Shown here piece by piece: positions 30,640-42,509 of a DNA stretch of 64,000 nt. Source of the stretch: Coccinella septempunctata (Eukaryota; Arthropoda; Insecta; Coleoptera; Coccinellidae). The notes below the pieces were generated by a model, which saw only the letters and a list, made by a program, of their open reading frames with translations, made no database searches and had not been told where the DNA came from. Each line of letters opens with the position of its first letter. The stretch's first letter is position 1. The DNA lies in contig NC_058190.1 of NCBI RefSeq assembly GCF_907165205.1, forward strand, positions 5,712,001-5,776,000. The letters are read 5' to 3'. Made by a program: the position numbers and the translations under genes.

Positions 30640-31585
30640 TCGCTCAATCAGAGTTCTTGACATATTTTTCGAAAATCACTAGATTCACATCTATATGATT
30701 GCAACGTTTCATAACAAATGTTTTTTCAACAATTGATTCAATGAAGTGTACTCTTTAGTTCAATTCCTTACTTTAAAAAAAAATCATGTATAATTAGATT
30801 TTACACTATGATCGAAGGGCGGGGTGATTAGAAGGGTCCACAGGGAGTACTGTCGAGTTTAGAGATAGCTCTCTTCTCACTGTTTGTTGGATCCTCTCTT
30901 CTCTTTTGATATCCGGTATGTCTTTATCAGCACAGCAGAAATCTTTTCTCGAAGAATTTGAAATTAAGTTTTCAGGAAGATACTTTTGGCACTTGCTGTT
31001 CCAGTCAGATCCCTTGTAAGTGAATAACGCATAGCCTCTTGAAATTGTAATTCTGAATCTTCTCTGCTTCATCCAATAGACCATACTGTTTTGGTCAACG
31101 AATCTTTCTCCTTTACGTTCTTAAAACCACAAGTAAAGCAATAGAAAAAATGACATTTGGAAACCTCGATAGTGACTCCATATTCTGTTAGATAACATTT
31201 TTATTAACGTAATAAGAGAAATAAATGTTGAAAAATACAGGAGGACTTTTTCAAGAGAAGGATAAGGATACATTTCGTTCATTAAGTCTTTAATTTTGGA
31301 GTAATCATAAGTCCACTGGGTGATCATGACATCCAAGGTGTCCAAAATCAAGTTTTTTGGTTAAATTGATCCACAGTTAGTGGATGTAAGGCAATTGATT
31401 CTAATTCTCTAATTCAGTTATTCCACGTCCAATCAAAATAGTAAAATCCTCACTTGGATATATCAACTTTGATTTATCATCTGAGCACGATATAAATGTG
31501 TTATGGTAATACAAAGTAGAAACTAACTTTGAATCACATAGAACACATTTAATTTTTCTCCGAATTGCCTTGGTGAAGTAGCCTG
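30640..31585. other. Interval without a recognised gene
   Basis: Minus-strand frames at 30806-31084 and 31121-31351, plus a stretch near 31420-31560 reading CVLCDSKLVSTLYYHN, could be fragments of one unknown protein with a Cys-x2-Cys pair. I cannot place it. Confidence 0.25.
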
Positions 31586-31589
31586 TACA

Positions 31590-31975
31590 ATGGCTGAAAC
31601 TGGCTGTACCGGTGACTTTGATTGAGACAATAATATCTGAGTCGATGACAATGGATGAGACGATGAAGAAGGCTGAGACGGATTTTGCGTTGAAGACATC
31701 AAGTTTAAAAATGCTGAAAAATATTATTCAATATAATTTACGTAATATATCCAGGGATCTTCTGAGAAGGGAGGACCAGGTCTGTTTTCCCCAATGTTTC
31801 CGACAAATCTTGCTCGGTTTTCGAGAGAAAAATGCTCCACTAATGGATCAACCTTTATGGCCGCAACTTCATTTGGGGAAAAACATACAGAACTGTTGCA
31901 TCTCCTACTTTCTGACACCAATTTGAGCAGTAGAGGAAAATGACTCATTACAAAATGCCTATATTTTTGAAGCAT
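31590..31975 (-). pseudogene. Fragment of the 293-aa gene family (X'), second block
   Basis: 31724-31975 is the MLQKYRH to RPGPPFSED part. 31590-31720 retains the Ser/Gln-rich second exon (MSSTQNPSQPSSSSHPLSS type), which copies A and B have lost. The donor between them is mutated, as in copy A. Confidence 0.55.
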
Positions 31976-32075
31976 CTCATGTTCTCATAAGCCAAGAGTT
32001 GATCTTTTATTTAATTTTAACTCAATATACTTCGTTCGAAGTGGACGGCTGTGCATTTTGTGCATTATAATAGGT

Positions 32076-32204
32076 TTGTTTGTAGAGTGGTTCACAATGG
32101 TTTTGAACTGTACAGAGCAAGCGCAATTTCATTTTAGGGGGACGAAAATCCATTTGCGCTTGCTCTGTACAGTTCACAACCGATTTGAACCCCTCTACGA
32201 ACAA
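32076..32204. repeat. 129-bp foldback, second copy
   Basis: Same size and nearly the same sequence as 6880-7008, again between the X' fragment and the Gag-like gene. Confidence 0.7.
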
Positions 32205-32418
32205 GCCTAATATGCAATTGCGGCATCCTGATCTTTAAAAAAATCAAACATCAAGTATGAATAGTGACTTCTATTTTCAATAAAATATTTACCATTCTGT
32301 CGTGTGTGCCTATTACCCTGGTATTCATTCGCTCTTCTTTCGAAGCGTCTGCTCCTTGCATATATTGGCACTGCAGGCAGCAGACCCTTCGAGTTTAAAG
32401 GCTTGCTCCCTTTTGTAG

Positions 32419-33060
32419 TTACCTGCTTTGTGGGTTTCTTAAGAATTTGAAGGTCTTTGAAACCTTTTCTAGGGCCTTGGTTTCTTTAATCTTCTCACCA
32501 AGATTATTTCCATAGAGATACCCATCCACTGCAGTAGAACTGAGTTCCTCCTTTAATTTATCATTGATTCCTGGGTGAATCAGCCCCCTGCGTAACGATG
32601 ACTCCTCAAAATGAAGCGCCGTTAATATTCTGCCTGCATCGCTTAGGCGTTCAGTGAGCCTGGTATTCTGGGATTCTTCTTCAACGGCTTCATTTAGAGC
32701 CTGAGCGATTGCCGTTATGGCAGCTCCAATCTGATTTTGAGACTTCTGCACCCTCTGGTCTTTTTCCTTGCCAGCTCATTGATTGCCACATTCACCTCAG
32801 GATTCAGTTTTGGAGCTTCAATCCAAGGGCAATTTTCAACCGGCGGGTATTTTTTGACCATCTCCATTACCTTGTTCTCCGGTAAACCAGATCGGAGGAT
32901 ATCTCCCCACTGGTCCACAATTGTTGGGTGGATCTTAGGAGAGGTTTTCTTCTGTGGTATTTGTTCATACCCAAGAATTCCCAAAATACTGGCATTCGAT
33001 GTATTAGGATTATTCTCGCCATCCTCTTCAGGTATCGCTATGTATTCAATTTCATTTTCT
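32419..33060 (-). pseudogene. Retroelement Gag-like gene, DIRS-type, second copy
   Basis: More complete than 7230-7690. The N-terminal part has an acidic EEDGENNPNTSN stretch, ILGYEQIPQKK and QWGDILRSGLPENK, followed by NCPWIEAPKLNPEVN, KRDQRVQ-like sequence, LSDAGRILTALHFEES and KALEKVSKTFK. A frameshift near 32755 splits it. No reverse transcriptase is nearby. Confidence 0.5.
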
Positions 33061-33064
33061 GCTT

Positions 33065-33490
33065 GACCTCTTCAACAAGAACATATTTATGTTAATACAC
33101 CATACAACATGGCTGTAGTTATGAACCAATAGTTAAAGTGGGCAAGAGTATATTCATGAGCTAATTCGATCCTTCGTGACTCGACATAACCCGTCACCGG
33201 TCCGGTAAATGGCTTCGTTCCATCTGCCTATTCCAGAACGTTAGGCGCCTTTTGCGAAAACGACGAAATTGAACTTTTTCGGAAATTATTTTAGACGACT
33301 TCCCGGGCTTCGATCCGGACGTTCTATACCGTTATGGAATCTGCGTTTCTCGTAGAGGCCAGCATCTGAAATGCAAAGAGTAAAGGACTAATGTCAAACC
33401 GTTTCAGGTTGGACAATTTGAAAGAGAAATTTTCAGTAGGTAAATTAGGGCAGAGAGATAGGTATCATTGAGGAAAATCGAATGCCGGAA
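33065..33490. other. GC-richer interval before the Arg/Gly exon array
   Basis: Absent from the first block (deleted there). No gene recognised. The composition is distinctly less AT-rich than the surroundings at 33160-33370. Confidence 0.25.
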
Positions 33491-33499
33491 TATTTTTTA

Positions 33500-33650
33500 T
33501 TCATTCCATAGTTAGCTGCTGCGCTGGTGGAGTAGTTGAAACAGGTGGGGGAGGTAGTCCTCGACCTCCCCTTCTTCCTCTTCCTCTTTCCCTACCCCCC
33601 CTTCTACCTCTTCCTCCCCTCCAACGTCTTCTATTATGAGTCTGCTGAAA
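33500..33650 (-). CDS. Arg/Gly-rich alternative 3' exon, second block, unit 1
   Basis: A homologue of 7700-7771 with its 3' part retained: an acceptor near 33650, an RRRWRGG-like start, an Arg/Gly run, then Pro/Thr/Gln codons. The frame was not followed base by base to the stop. Confidence 0.35.
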
Positions 33651-33739
33651 CAAAAAAAATTAGATAGAGAGAGATATAGGTATTATTAAGGAAAATCGAA
33701 TTCCGGAATATTTTTTATTGTTCCGTTTTATTCATTTGT

Positions 33740-33890
33740 CTTCTGGGCCTGCGTCTGCTGGGCCGGCGTCTCAGGCGTCTGCTGGGCCTGTGGAGTAGTT
33801 GGGGGAGGTGGGGAAGGTACTCCTCTACTTCCCCCTCTTCCTCGTCCCCTCCCCCTTCTTCCCAGGATTGGTATATGATGTCCTATTCAA
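33740..33890 (-). pseudogene. Degenerate Arg/Gly-rich exon, second block, unit 2
   Basis: Homologue of 7865-8010 with the same lack of a clear acceptor. Confidence 0.35.
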
Positions 33891-34340
33891 GAATTTATCT
33901 ATGGACCTACCTGTCATTTTAACAGTATCTTCAAACCTTCACCCTTGAACTTCTTAAGTTTAAGCCTCAATAGTCCGGGCAATGAAATCTGCCCGGACTA
34001 CTGAAGTACTACTTACTGTATAATATAAAATCATCTTCGCTGCCAAAAAATAAAGTGCCTCGTGACTCTGAAGAAATGCTTTTGAATAAGGCAGAGAATA
34101 ATTTTGGGTATGATATAAAAAGCACCAGACGAAATTTACTGAATTATCGAAATAATTATTCGCCATCTTCAAAAAAAAAAAGATGGAATATGCCTGAACA
34201 AAGAGTACAGGACTAATGTCTAACCATTTCAGGTTAGACAAATTGAAATATAAATTTTTAGTAGGTAAATTAGGGCAGAGAGTAAGGTATTATTAAGGAA
34301 AATCGAATACCGTTAATTACTTTTATTGCTTAATTGCTCT

Positions 34341-34560
34341 CTAACTCAGTCTCATTTCTTCAGTATGAGGCGGCGCCTCCGTCTGATCTTCAGGCGCTTC
34401 GATCTGCTCTTCAGGCGCCTCCGACTGCTGTTCAGGAGCTGCAGGCGCCGGCGCTGGCGTCTGTTGTAGAGTAGTTGGGGGAGGTACTCCTCTACTTCCT
34501 CTTCCTCTTCCTCTCCCCCTTCTACCCCTGCCTCCCCTCCAACGCCTTCTGTTACTCTGC
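34341..34560 (-). CDS. Arg/Gly-rich protein, 3' coding exon, second block
   Basis: Homologue of 8478-8699 with the same acceptor and QSNRRRWRGG start. The RG run is shorter, and the tail has an extra EAPE(D/E)QxEAP-type repeat, so the low-complexity parts change length quickly. It splices in phase from 34797-34835. Confidence 0.55.
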
Positions 34561-34796
34561 TGAAACAAAAAATTCATATATTATGTTCAATTTTCTTACT
34601 ATCTAGTTTAAAGTATAAATTTATTCGATAATACAAATTAGAAACATTTCCAGATTTTTTTAGTTTTAAAATTATAGTCGTAGTAAAAATAATACATATA
34701 TAGAATATTCTCATTTTATATTGTTGTACGTTCGAGTAGATATTGAGAAATAAATCAACTCTTTTCTGAACTTCTTTATACCCTACTTGTACTTAC

Positions 34797-34835
34797 AAAC
34801 ATCAGCTGCTGCATAACACGAAGAAATTCAATCAC
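34797..34835 (-). CDS. Short 5' exon of the Arg/Gly-rich gene, second block
   Basis: A 13-codon exon between TTTTTATTGCAG and GTAAGTAC, with the same EFLRVM core as 8937-8972 and one extra codon. Confidence 0.45.
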
Positions 34836-35510
34836 CTGCAATAAAAATTGGAGTACATTAATTGGAGAAATTGTATCAATTAGATTCAATCAATGAACTT
34901 GAAAATGTTTACAACGCTTAAATCATAATGAAATAAGTCTGCTAGAATGGTGTGATCAGATTCTGGATAAATATTGTATTAGCGGTTTGGTTCTGCTAGT
35001 TCAACGGTAAAGCTAGCAGAACCCTCTTTTTCAAAAACACGTTTTAAGGAAAATCCGCAGTAGATTCGAATGAAAGCCTAAAATTATTATAAATGGTTGG
35101 CTGATAAATTAGCCTAAAATAAAAGCACAAAAAAAATTCAAAAGTGGTTCCGCAAGCTTAACGGGGGAAAACAGGCGAGAAAGTATCGCCGTGAATGAGG
35201 GCCTTGAATTTGAGAAATAAATTTTCTGATTGATAGAAGAATAGATGTTAAGATAATGCTTAATATTCATTACCACGTACCCTGTCAGGCATGATAAAGG
35301 AGGAACAGCTAATCTAAATCTAACGCAAACGTCGCAAACTCAGTGATGGGAATATTGGGAATGGGAACCTAGGCCTAGATTGTCTATGACCTAGGCGAGC
35401 GAACATTCGGTAGGAAGGGAGGTAAACTTTCGGTAGATTTCGGTAGATTTTTATGGTGCAGTAATTCAAGTAGGGGAGAGTTCCTTTGAATTGGACAGCC
35501 CATGAACCAG

Positions 35511-35599
35511 TGTAACATAATTATCAGATTGTAACATAATTTTTCGGAAAAATAGAGTTGACCAATAAAGTGTAACATAATCGATAATTGTAACATAAT
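35511..35599. repeat. Four copies of an 11-bp motif
   Basis: TGTAACATAAT at 35511, 35530, 35571 and 35589, arranged as two pairs 60 bp apart. Confidence 0.7.
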
Positions 35600-35730
35600 T
35601 TAGAGAGTTGAATGACAATTAATATTTGTCATATTTTCTGTTTATCAAAACTTCGTCAACAGATATCAGGCGCTTCGGCTATTGAAATTATTTTAGATTA
35701 TTATATTATAGAGAATTCTCTCAATAGAGA

Positions 35731-35758
35731 GGGATTCCCCTGCAATCAGGGGAATCCC
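35731..35758. repeat. Perfect 12-bp hairpin with 4-base loop
   Basis: GGGATTCCCCTG, CAAT, CAGGGGAATCCC. No U-tract follows, so there is no reason to call it a terminator. Confidence 0.7.
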
Positions 35759-35821
35759 AGAATTGATTGAAATACTAAGCGTTAAGGTCGAACTTCCAAG
35801 TTTACTTCCTTCGGCGCTGTG

Positions 35822-38800
35822 CCAACACCTCCTAGAAGAGAAGGCCTCAGGGCTTCCGCGTGACGTAAGCATCAGGAGTGCATCTCACTCAACGGAGCTT
35901 GTGTGATCGGTGCAGATTTCTCGATTGTTTCACATTATAACTGAATGAAAACGTGACTTTATTATGGTTTTCGGTTTTATGAGGATGCCAGTCATCATCT
36001 GGGCCTTTCATTGCATCGCATTCTTGAATGAGAATTTAAATTATCTGACGGATCATTTATTTTCTAAGGTTTTCAATTTTCTCTTATTGGAAATTTTAAC
36101 ATGACGGTCATTAGTCTTTCCGCAGTAATTTTTCAAAAGCGTATTTGTAGTGCATTTTATAATTGACAATTATTTCAGCGGAATGAGTTTCACAATATTG
36201 GTTTTCAGGTAAAATTTCATATTGACTTATATATTTCGAAATGAATTGAATGACGCATGCTCGCTTATTATGAATTTTAAGAAATGTTTCCTCATATTCA
36301 TGAATTATTTTATTGAAAATTATAAATGAATATAAAACTATTTGCACCACGATATCTTGGGGATAAAGCAATCGTCCTCTGCTTAAATTTGTTATGAGAT
36401 GATAATTATCTTCAACAATAAGTTCATCATCGATAATCAATATTCCCTTACATCTGTCACATTGAAGTTTTCTGAGAACAATATAACAGCAATACCCGGC
36501 TAGATAAGTTATCACAGGCATGTCATCCCTAACATTATCTATATCGCTGTTTTCGACAATGACATTTGGGTTGAATTCAGTGAAATTTTGGTTCTCGTCA
36601 AGGAAATCAATATCATCATGAAATGTTTTTATATCAATATTTCCGAATGCCTGTGACTTTAAAGTGAGAAGTGATTGAACCCTAAACCTTTTTTCTACCT
36701 CATATAATTGTCGTATGGAAATATGGTATTGTCCTCCGGCGAGTTGGCGATATTTACCGAATCTGTTTTCCAATTCATCAGTTTGAAATTTTCCCAATAG
36801 AACGTATTTCATTTTCAGTTCAGTAAAGCAGTATTTCAATATTTCCGTCATTCCATATAATGTATGGCTAAGAGCAGTATGTGTCTGTGCTGTTAATTTT
36901 GTTCGAAAATTACCGTTTTTCCAAAGGTCCAACCAATTTATCATTTCATTTAAAAATATAAATTTAGGATCCGCCTGAAAATTATTACCGAAAACTGGCT
37001 CTTGATAGATGTCATTCAAACGTTTTCCTTTGAAAGGAGTTTTAACGTTGACAATCTTCCACCACTAAATGAAAATGTCAAGGAAATCGGCGGTATCTTT
37101 TGCGTGATCAATTTTAGACCCAATTGATAACAAGGCTTCTACAACGAAAGAATTGAAAATTTTTAAAGCCAATGAAACATTTTGTCTTTCTATATTCGAG
37201 GGAAAAAGTGATTTTAGGTTTAAAGAGTAGCCAAATTTCAATAATTTATTATTCTCTAACTGGTGGAGCTTCCTCAAACATTCGAACGAAGCAATTTTTT
37301 CAACGCCTGTTTTGAAATCCGGGTAAAACAATTTCATTTCCGGTTTAGAATTTTTTTCCTAATGCATTTTATCAAGTGTACCGAATCGAAAAGATAAAAA
37401 AGAGGTCTTGTTTTATCAGAAGGATGGCAATATACTATACTGAGCTGTTTGTTATCCGCGAAGTTACTCATAGCTCTACTGTTGACTGCATTATTATCAC
37501 TGATAACACAAAAAACTCTATAACCGATTTCTTCTAGTTTAATTATAATAGACCTTATCAATTCGAAAATCATAATGTGATCTACTTTAGATGTTGGACA
37601 AATATGAACAACTTCTTTGAAACTCGATGTTATGCTAGTTATCATGAACACGAAGGCAGAATTAGCTAAATTAATATTATTGAATGCAGTTCCAACTATA
37701 TTTCCGGCTTTATAATCCAAATACGGTTTGATGTGAATTTCATCCATCAATAAAAGAACGAAACGTTCATGGTCCTCCAATAATTTAAACACTTTTTTCG
37801 CGTAAGTTAGGGTAACTTTTTTTTCTTCAGGTGTTGGATCAGTTGACAGTGTACTGCAAACAGATTTTATAGTATTAACATGGGGTAATATGAGAACTCC
37901 AAAATTTCTCAAAAATTTATAAGCATGTGGACTTATAGTGACCAGTACAGAAGCTTAAATCATTGTACTTTTCGAATACCTATACCGTTCCTTGGAAATT
38001 GTATGCAATTTCAGTTGTTCCGAAACAAAATTCAAAGACTTCAAATACGAATCATCTTCCGAATCCACTGATGATCTATGAGATATAAAAGATTCAATTA
38101 AATTCGACGTATGCTTCAAAATACCATCTTTCTGATTCTCTGTCGAGTTCTCTGTACTCTCGGATGATATATCTTGATCTATTCGGCTTAGTAAAATATC
38201 TAATTCATTAATATCATTTGATTTAAAGGGAATTACTTTAGATTCATCATTATATAGAAAAACTTTAATCTCCTCCCCTAATAAAAACGTTTGTACTTTA
38301 AAATTTGAATCAACTAAAACAGAATATGTAATAACAGGCCCTGGTGAATATTTCAGTCTAAATAACAGAACTTTTTCTTCATCAACTATTTTATTCCATA
38401 AATTAGGCAGCTTGAAATTATTCAAAACATTGAGGAACGTTTTAAAATCTTCATACGAATGCAACTTCTTACTAATTTCCCATTCTTTTCTACTTTCCGC
38501 TATAGCTTTTTCGAAATTCTCTTGTTCAAAATGTTCTAATTTTTCGTCACGACTTACCCTTACCTTGATATCTTTCGATAAATACTTAAGGACAGTTTGG
38601 AAACAGAGTAGGAACAGTATCTCTTCTTAACCTAGGGATTTTCAGAGGTACTGTTACTGTATGGCCAGTTCTAGAATCCTTGGCTGAAGTGGATTTGATG
38701 AAATTATCGTCTCCAAAATGTTTCTCACAAACTCTGCTGAAAACGGATGGTTCAAAATTTTGCCTAGGAATGGCGGAAATCCACTTTTTAAGTAAACACG

Positions 38801-39129
38801 TATCCGTTGGGAACTTAAAAACGTGCACTTTCGGCCCGTTTCGATAATTTCCCCTACACCCCGGAACACAACACATATTGGGCATTTTTTTCTCACTGAG
38901 TACTGAAAAGTACTAACAAATATGTATCACAAAAGCACTAAAATACAATAAGAATTATTCACGCTATCACGCTGGTTTAGCAACAGGTTGAATGACTTCG
39001 CAAAACAAACATAAACAAGCAGGCACGCGCCGACGCACCAGACACGCTTTCAATAGAGTGCACTTCGAGTGGTGACGTCACAGCTTTTCTCAACAGAGCG
39101 CTCTGGCCTTCTCTTCTAGGAGGTGTTGG
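35822..39129 (-). mobile_element. P-type (THAP) DNA transposon, full length, inactivated
   Basis: A 3308-bp element bounded by perfect 25-bp terminal inverted repeats (35822-35846 and 39105-39129, CCAACACC...GGTGTTGG). It encloses a THAP transposase gene in the correct orientation and is close to the usual P-element size. I find no 8-bp target duplication: flanks GCGCTGTG and ATCTGCGC differ. Old age or recombination between elements could explain this. Short GTGACGT motifs lie inside both ends. Confidence 0.85.
36111..38885 (-). pseudogene. P-element-type THAP transposase
   Basis: In order: a THAP zinc finger (38586-38885, C2CH with CCVPGC, a conserved W and VCEKHF); a linker and start of the core (37955-38464); the RNase H-like core (37334-37912) with LLMDEIHI, VISDNNAVNSRAM and FDSVHLIKCIR; and a C-terminal part (36111-37019) with QTDELENRFGKYRQL. 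Breaks are a frameshift just after the THAP domain (~38590), an in-frame TAA at 37955, a frameshift at ~37336 and an in-frame TAG at 37065. With so few lesions it is a fairly young corpse. Confidence 0.8.
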
Positions 39130-39130
39130 A

Positions 39131-40236
39131 TCTGCGCGTGTTCGCACAGGTGGAGGGGTCATAGATCGACTAACACAGCTGCGTGGAGTGGACGCAACAT
39201 AGAGATGGGCAAACGTGAAAAAAATATCGATATATATTGTATCGATATTTCTGGACAGTATCGATATATATCGTGAAAAAATATCGATATTTCGATATAT
39301 CGATATATTAGAATATTCGGGAAGAAACACAAATTTGGAAGTGTTATCAATATTTTTATTATTTGAATATATCGGTTTAACGATAAATACCAAATTTGTG
39401 GTTACCCTTGAGCTTTATTAAAATATTCGGAATGAAGCACAGATTTGGAAGTGTTATCAATATTTTTATTATTTAAAATACAAAACTGATATCAATTACT
39501 ATTTTAAGTGCAAATTGCACGTGCACTCCTTTTCTTTTCGTTCAGAACTACTGTCACAAAGCGTAACAATGATCTACCCCAGAGATATATCTCTGATCTA
39601 CCCGTACCGTAGATATATTGAACTCTATGGGAACCCATAGAGTTCAATGCGTAGATACGAAGGATTGAACTTAAGCCAATACACCACTCATTGTCGTGGT
39701 CGTTATACTACACACAAAAATATCAGATCAACGATGTGCGACACATGGAAAAATATCGAAATTTGATACTTCGAAATAAATATCGATAGTCGATAGTATC
39801 GGGATTTGAAATATCGACGATATTTATCGATTATTTTTTTAAAAAATATCGATATTTCGATATATCGATATTTTTCGCCCATCCCTAACGCAACAGATAC
39901 CGCTCGAAGATTGTCGAGGGCTATCGCAACAAGGTCGCTTTCCAGTTGAGCGCGGACTTCGGTTAATGGAATGGATGGATTCGCTGAAATCTGCGTATCA
40001 ATAGCTGCAACTGCTCGGTTGCATGCTGCTAGGAGCGCACGTGAATAATCAGACAACGTTAATTGCCCGCCGTTGCGAAGGAAATAGTCGAATGAGAAGG
40101 TGGATAGACCTTCTTTATAACCCGCTTCAAACTCAGCCAATATGGTTGGATATGGCTGCACCAAGAGGTGTAAGTGTCTCACGATGGTGTGGTACTGGTG
40201 ATGGCCAGCTACCAAGAAATTGTGGTGATTAGGCAT
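39131..40236 (-). pseudogene. Unknown ORF interrupted by a hAT-type MITE
   Basis: The minus-strand frame from MPNHHNFL (40236) to about 39896 continues in phase at 39191-39131 once the 688-bp insertion and one copy of its 8-bp duplication are removed. The P-type element abuts the far side. The product is unrecognised: an Ala/Leu/Asn-rich helical middle followed by a Pro/Arg/Thr-rich part. Confidence 0.45.
39200..39887. mobile_element. hAT-type MITE
   Basis: Ends read TAGAGATGGGC and, inverted, TAGGGATGGGC, the typical hAT terminus, and are flanked by the 8-bp duplication ACGCAACA (39192-39199 and 39888-39895). Inside are two symmetric ATATCGAT-rich arms, a ~112-bp direct duplication (about 39313-39480), a perfect 15-bp hairpin at 39617-39648, and no transposase. 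Confidence 0.88.
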
Positions 40237-40284
40237 GTTTGCGGAAACCTACGTTAGCTAACTTAGCCAATGTTGCGGAGATAT

Positions 40285-41292
40285 TCCGCAGATATTTCTG
40301 CTCTATATGTCCGATCTTCCCCGTCTCCTCAGGTCCAAAACGTGTCCTTTTCGCCGATGATGCCAAAGTCTATAATAACCCCATATCCGACTCGGACACC
40401 CTACAGGACAATTTAGAGACTATTTGTAAGTGGTGCTCCGATTGGATGTTGCCGCTTAATGTAGAGAAGTGCACTTTGATGCATATTGCTAAAAATAATC
40501 CCAACCAGATTTATACCATCGACGGCCAGCCTTTACGTACTGTAACATGCCAGAAGGATCTTGGGATTACAGTCTCGAATGACCTAACTTGGACCAACCA
40601 TATAGGTGACATCGTCTCCAGATCAAGACAACTTGCTTTTCTTCTCTTCAAGTGCTTCAAAGGTTGTGATGCCAAAACCTTCAGTCTCCTCTACCGATAC
40701 TACGTCCGTCCAATCATAGAATATGCTGGCCCTGTATGGTGGCCTTCCTTCCAGGCAGACAGGAACAGATTGGAGCTACTACAAAGATGCATCACCAGAC
40801 TTCCTTACGGTGCGGTGCGTCCATCTTATGAAGAAAGACTGCGATTGTTCAACATGCCAACATTCGAGAACAGGAGATTGCGAGGGGACCTGATATTCAC
40901 TTTTAGAGCCGTTCATGGTCATTTCGGCGATCAGATGAAGGATCTCTTCACTTTGAATCGGAATCATCTTCGTGGCCATTCGTTCAAGCTTGCTAGAGAG
41001 ACATTTCGAACATCTGAGAGACAGTGGTTTTTGCCCAATAGAATATTCCATCGTTGGAATCGACTGCCCGACAGCGTGGTCGACGCTGCTAGTACGAATG
41101 CATTCAAGAATGCCTATGATCGCCTGTAGTTGTGTATTCTCTACTTTCAGAAATTTATCAAGGATGTAGTGATTCCCTTTTTTTTTTGGTTATTCACTTC
41201 ACTCATGCATGTGTGCTTTTTTTTATTTAGATTGAGTATTATAGGTTTGCACCTCTACTCTTGTTGATATAATAATAATAATAATAATAATA
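40285..41292 (+). mobile_element. Non-LTR retrotransposon, 5'-truncated
   Basis: The reverse transcriptase C-terminal half contains the catalytic FADDAKVY, then LNVEKC, a KDLGITVSNDLTW block and YYVRPIIEYAGPVW (frame to 41129). A frameshift near 40330 separates a preceding YMSDLP-like piece. A short 3' UTR ends in (ATA)n at 41268-41292, as in CR1/Rex-like LINEs. It stops exactly where polymerase-element sequence begins. Confidence 0.75.
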
Positions 41293-42505
41293 AAATATTT
41301 TAGAGTCCGAATCTGAAGATTTGTATAAATCTGGAGGTTCCCTTTCCAGAGTAGAGAGTGTGATCGGATAAGTGTTTCAAAAAAGACAAATATTTAAGAG
41401 GGGGAGGATTATACACTAAAACATTTTTGTACATTTCAGAATCAATTGATTCAACACAATGAGAGTGACATTTACTATAGTAAGAACAAATCAATATGGA
41501 TTTTTTTCAATGCAATGCAGTTTACTGAACGTGTCCAAATAAAGACAATGCGACATATTTTTCCTTGTCCTATCTGTGTATTCCATAACGTAAACTTTGA
41601 TAGAAAGTCCATTATAATTGTACATCTATACGAATCAGATCTGAATAAATTCTATTTATAATGAAAATCTGCGTGATTTTCATCATTATTGCCCTCGTTT
41701 GTCTTTGTCCACAATATTTTCTACATCTTTTTTTGAGTTCATTACATTTTGTGATTTTTTAATATGATACATTTCTAGAAACGATCTTCTGTATAGGCTC
41801 TTTTCAAGCTCCAAGATAACTGCCGATTCATTGTCCATTTCATGATGTGTACATTGCGTAGAGCAGACCAGATTTTTATAAATCTGGAGGTTTCCTTTCC
41901 AAATTTTCGTATAAATATCTATAAAGGGATAAGTATTTCAAAAAAGACAAGGAGAGGAGGATTATAAACTAAAACATTTTTGTACATTTCAGAATCAATT
42001 GATTCAACACAATGAGAGTTACATTAACTATAGTAAGAACAAATCAATATGGATTTTTTTCAACAGCAATGCTCTTCTGCCAACATGAATTGAAAAATAA
42101 TCATTCAGTTTACTGAACGTGTCCAAATAAAGACAATGCGACATATTTTTCCCTGACTTATCTGTGTATTCCATAACGTGAACTATGAAAGAAAGTCCAT
42201 TAATTGTACATATATATGAAACAGATTTGATTGAACTCAATTTATCATCATCATTGCCCTCGTTTGTCTTTATCCACAATATGGATTTGCCACGGAACCA
42301 ATCCATCATTAGATGATGATGAGGATGCAGTATCCATACTTCGATTATGTCAAAGGTGCAATATGAATTGTCCCACAAGCATCCAATCCTTTATTGGAAA
42401 CTGTTCAAAATCTTCATATTGTTGTGGATTCTTTTTGATGAATTTCTCAGACAAATTCGGGTTGTATGAGAAAGTTCTTTCGATGGCTGTCACAGCATAG
42501 TTCAT
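41293..42505 (-). pseudogene. Gene Z with two 3' modules, polymerase copy c
   Basis: Z starts at the ATG complementary to 42503-42505. The longest frame, 42028-42378, includes SILWIKTNEGNDD, MEYTDKSGKNMSHC and VGRRALLLKK. The 3' module occurs at 41300-41520 and again at 41870-42060. Confidence 0.4.
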
Positions 42506-42509
42506 CATT

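Larger units (their letters stand above)
34930..35821. other. Interval left of the P-type element
   Basis: No gene. It holds a hairpin GGTTCTGCTAG/CTAGCAGAACC at about 34990-35024, four copies of TGTAACATAAT at 35511-35599, and a perfect 12-bp stem at 35731-35758. Confidence 0.4.

Noticed and set aside
33160..33370. tRNA-derived SINE
   Set aside because: The stretch is GC-richer and looked structured, but I could not find paired A and B boxes at the right spacing or a poly-A tail.
35731..35758. Rho-independent terminator
   Set aside because: A perfect stem but no T-run follows, and the DNA is eukaryotic.
39210..39880. ORFs rich in Ile, Tyr and Ser across the ATCGAT arms
   Set aside because: Low-complexity translation of a MITE.
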